Positions 61,616 through 64,000 of a stretch of 64,000 bases of DNA are shown piece after piece. The stretch is from Agathobaculum hominis (GTDB taxonomy: Bacteria; Bacillota; Clostridia; Oscillospirales; Butyricicoccaceae). Under the pieces are notes generated by a model. It did not search any database. It worked only from the letters and a program-made list of their open reading frames with translations, and was not told the origin of the DNA. Each line of letters starts with the position of its first letter. Positions within the stretch are counted from its first letter, which is position 1. Position numbers and translations under genes: made by a program. Location of the stretch: NCBI RefSeq assembly GCF_014288055.1, contig NZ_JACOPK010000004.1, forward strand, positions 1 through 64,000, in the 5' to 3' direction.

Positions 61616-63428
61616 CTATGGTGTGCGTCAAAATCTGACGCAGCCGCCAGGCTTTTCGGGCAAGACGGTTAAGGCTTATATTTCACTTTCTGAAGACGAT
61701 GATCATGTCAGCATCTATCTGGGAGATAAGGAATCGGTACTGTGTCCGGATATTGGAAGCCTTGCGCAGGGCAGAGATAAATGTAATATTCTTGTTGAGA
61801 AACGTTCGATTGTTGTGCCTGATGCAGCAACAGAGGATGGCAAACTGCCAGCCAAGAGTCGGTTTTTTCTGGAAACACTCCGCAGTGCATCGGAGGCAGA
61901 GCCGCGGCTGAAGGTCTGTGTACGTGCGCTGGAAACGCCTGAAACGATGGAAAAAATCCGCGAAGAACTCGACAGAATGAAAATCAAGCCGGGAGATACG
62001 GTATCCTTTCGGGTCAACGGTCAGTCGGTATTGCAGTCCGAAAAGGTTCGAGATTGGTGGAAATCCTTTCGGAAACAGTTTTCTAAGGAATGTGAAAAAC
62101 CTTCTGCACTGTGCCTGATTACCGGTGAGCGTGCACAGGCAATGACTACGACGACACCGGTTCAAGGACTTTTCGTCGTTGGCGGACATCCAAGGGGAGA
62201 TTCGCTGATCTGCTTCGATAAGCCGGCGTTCTGCTCGTATAATCAGAAACAGGCGGCCAACGCTCCTGTCTCTGAGGAGGCTTTCAGCGTAGTGAAAGCT
62301 GCGCTGGATGAACTGTTGAAAGATGCTCCTGTTCTTGCGGGTATGAAATTCGTTCACTGGTTTGACCGTGAAATCCCAAAGGATAAGGATTTATTCAACC
62401 TCCTCGACGATTTAGGGGATGATACAGCAGAAGACGATCCCGAAGATGAGCCGGAAGAAGAGACGAAAGTCAACGAGCGGGCAGAACGCAAAAGGGCTGA
62501 TCAGGCGCCTGAAAGTGTTAGATCCGGCGATGCTGTTCCTGATCTGGATGATGTATCGTACCATATTCTCATGCTGTCGGGCGTCAATAGTCGTATTATG
62601 ATCCGCAGATATGACCGGGGCAATTACGCCGATCTTCGCCGAAACATCAATCAGTGGTATGCGGATCTGTCGTTGACCAATTACAGCGGCACTGGGAATA
62701 TCAAGCAGGTAAAGCTGGCAGCCCGGCTGATTCATCTGCTCAAATTTCTAAAGTCTGACAGCCGACCCTTAGAGCGAATGCCGAAGGAACTGTCAGGAAT
62801 TACACCAACGATTATTCAAGCCATTCTAACGGGTGGCGTTCTTCCGGATGCTGTTGCGTCGAAAGCACTGACCTACATTCGGTCAAAGCTGCTGGCAGGT
62901 GATGATGAGAGCGCGCAGACAACCCGCAATATACAAAGTACCATGCCTGACAGCCTTGCCTGTCAATGGCTGAAGGTCTGGCTGCTTCGAAAAAATCGAA
63001 TGAATCATCAGGAGGTATCAATCGTGGAAGAATACAATCTGAATCTTTCCAACCCGGCTTATCACTGCGGCGGATTGATGGCTGTTTATGCGGCAATACA
63101 GAGAACAGCGATGCCTGACGTCAATACTGGTATTGTGGAGCGCTACTATGCCTCGGCAATCCAGATGCCGGCACTGGCCATCGGTCAGCTCAGCAGGCAT
63201 TCCAATTACCATCTGGAGAAAATGGAGAATAAGTGGCTGGCTGACAGGTACAGGGAGAATCTGCAGGAAGTATCTGTCGCGCTGGGCAGGCATATACCTG
63301 CAACGCTGAATCTGGAACAGCAGTCTTATTTTGCGCTGGGTTATTACCAGATGGGAGCAAAGCTCAATAAAGAGAGAAAGGAAGCAGTTGCCGCATCGAA
63401 GGAAAGAACAGCAGTGGCGGAACAGTAA
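61596..63428 (+). CDS. cas8c: CRISPR-associated protein Cas8c (Csd1), type I-C
   Basis: Cas8c is the large subunit of the I-C Cascade complex and helps PAM recognition. The 610-aa protein starts MLKALYDYGVRQNLTQPPGF and has the Csd1-type LCLITGERAQAMTTTTPVQG and FDKPAFCSYNQKQAANAPVS blocks. An acidic stretch (DDTAEDDPEDEPEEETK) lies in the middle. AAGGGGG fits the ATG at 61596; an ATG at 61587 is closer to it. It overlaps cas5 by 20 bases. Confidence 0.93.
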   Translation: MLKALYDYGVRQNLTQPPGFSGKTVKAYISLSEDDDHVSIYLGDKESVLCPDIGSLAQGRDKCNILVEKRSIVVPDAATEDGKLPAKSRFFLETLRSASEAEPRLKVCVRALETPETMEKIREELDRMKIKPGDTVSFRVNGQSVLQSEKVRDWWKSFRKQFSKECEKPSALCLITGERAQAMTTTTPVQGLFVVGGHPRGDSLICFDKPAFCSYNQKQAANAPVSEEAFSVVKAALDELLKDAPVLAGMKFVHWFDREIPKDKDLFNLLDDLGDDTAEDDPEDEPEEETKVNERAERKRADQAPESVRSGDAVPDLDDVSYHILMLSGVNSRIMIRRYDRGNYADLRRNINQWYADLSLTNYSGTGNIKQVKLAARLIHLLKFLKSDSRPLERMPKELSGITPTIIQAILTGGVLPDAVASKALTYIRSKLLAGDDESAQTTRNIQSTMPDSLACQWLKVWLLRKNRMNHQEVSIVEEYNLNLSNPAYHCGGLMAVYAAIQRTAMPDVNTGIVERYYASAIQMPALAIGQLSRHSNYHLEKMENKWLADRYRENLQEVSVALGRHIPATLNLEQQSYFALGYYQMGAKLNKERKEAVAASKERTAVAEQ

Positions 63429-63442
63429 AAGGAGGATGTATC

Positions 63443-64000
63443 ATGGCAATTCAGAACAGATATGAGTTTATGTACTATGTAGCGTGCACAAATTCCAACC
63501 CGAACGGTGATCCGGACATGGGCAATATGCCTCGCATCGATCCGCAGACTATGCAGGGCTTTATCACAGACGGCGCGACTAAGCGTCGTATTCGCAATTA
63601 CGTTGAACTGGCGCACAAAGACGAGCCGGGGATGAATATCATCATTCAGCAGGCAACCAACATTAACCGCCATATTGCAGAGGCAAAACGAGCTGCCGGC
63701 GTAGATGACTGCGCAAAGGCAAAAGACGCGGTTTATGCCGGACGGAAAAAAGCATGCGAACTTTTCTATGATGTCCGCACGTTCGGTGCAGTAATGTCCA
63801 CAGGCCCTAATGCAGGGCAGGTCCGCGGTCCTGTACAGATTACCTATGGAAAAAGCCTGGATGCTGTGCTGCCGCTGGATATTTCGATTACTCGTATGGC
63901 AGTTGCAGACAAGGTGAAAGATGGGGCGACCGTAGAGGAATATATTGCGTGGGAAGAGGCACAGCCTGAGGATAAGCTTCGCACCATGGGACGCAGACAG
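63443..64000 (+). CDS. cas7c: CRISPR-associated protein Cas7 (Csd2), type I-C, partial
   Basis: Cas7 forms the backbone of Cascade along the crRNA. The 186 codons present start AIQNRYEFMYYVACTNSNPN and have the family pattern NGDPDMGNMPRIDP and FGAVMSTGPNAGQVRGPVQI. AAAGGAGG lies before the ATG. The window ends inside the gene; about 100 codons, and presumably cas4, cas1, cas2 and the array, lie beyond. Confidence 0.95.
   Translation, partial: MAIQNRYEFMYYVACTNSNPNGDPDMGNMPRIDPQTMQGFITDGATKRRIRNYVELAHKDEPGMNIIIQQATNINRHIAEAKRAAGVDDCAKAKDAVYAGRKKACELFYDVRTFGAVMSTGPNAGQVRGPVQITYGKSLDAVLPLDISITRMAVADKVKDGATVEEYIAWEEAQPEDKLRTMGRRQ

Noticed and set aside
58350..64000. CRISPR array
   Set aside because: I looked for regularly spaced repeats and found none in the window; the array must be downstream.

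Overview
The window reads as chromosomal DNA of a GC-rich (about 60 percent by eye), spore-forming, anaerobic-type Firmicute of class Clostridia. The grounds are a complete spoIIIA operon, a Met-specific T-box leader in front of metG, sigma-A type promoters of the Gram-positive kind, strong purine-rich ribosome sites with many GTG and TTG starts, and a gene order (spoIIIA, Asp23, nusB, xseAB, ispA, dxs, tlyA, argR, recN) shared with Bacillus and Clostridia. An Oscillospirales-like gut organism is a reasonable guess, but the sequence alone does not prove a genus.

Layout. 1-290: the end of a 23S rRNA gene, a 5S rRNA gene and a terminator. 400-3600: a pantothenate operon panG-panB-panC-panD, followed by an IclR regulator. 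4550-6940: a Met T-box and metG. 6941-7729: a recombinase-like protein that has lost its catalytic residues, divergent from 7872-12543, the eight spoIIIA genes. 12600-24324: Asp23 protein, nusB, a TsaD-like paralog, xseA, xseB, ispA, a roughly 650-nt gene-free stretch that I identify as OLE RNA, its membrane partner oapA, dxs, tlyA, nadK, argR and recN. 24424-33161: tyrS, an AEC transporter and LysR pair, an aminotransferase plus D-2-hydroxyacid dehydrogenase operon with a possible leader attenuator, a translational GTPase fused to a Rae1/YacP-like NYN nuclease domain, and an Rrf2 regulator. 33200-45700: a MarR-controlled heterodimeric ABC exporter, an M24 peptidase, cardiolipin synthase, a PadR unit, a small export protein, a DUF134-NifX fusion, an MFS transporter and nicotinate phosphoribosyltransferase. 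46017-54346: a seven-gene arginine operon argG-H-C-J-B-D-F behind an ARG-box-like site. 54370-56503: tcdA, a decayed MerR/GyrI regulator whose promoter is intact, and an aromatic acid exporter-like protein. 56564-64000: a large serine recombinase and then a type I-C CRISPR-Cas operon (cas3 broken by a frameshift, cas5, cas8c, cas7 cut by the window edge). The array and the adaptation genes are not in view.

How the parts work together. dxs and ispA supply isoprenoid precursors and lie on either side of the OLE RNA and OapA, as in the organisms where OLE was first described. The argR product, encoded in the OLE gene cluster, is the probable regulator of the arginine operon 24 kb away. metG is controlled by uncharged tRNA-Met through the T-box. 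The most unusual items are the OLE RNA/OapA pair, the GTPase-NYN fusion, the orphan MerR promoter with its regulator remnant, the catalytically dead recombinase beside spoIIIA, and the frameshifted cas3.
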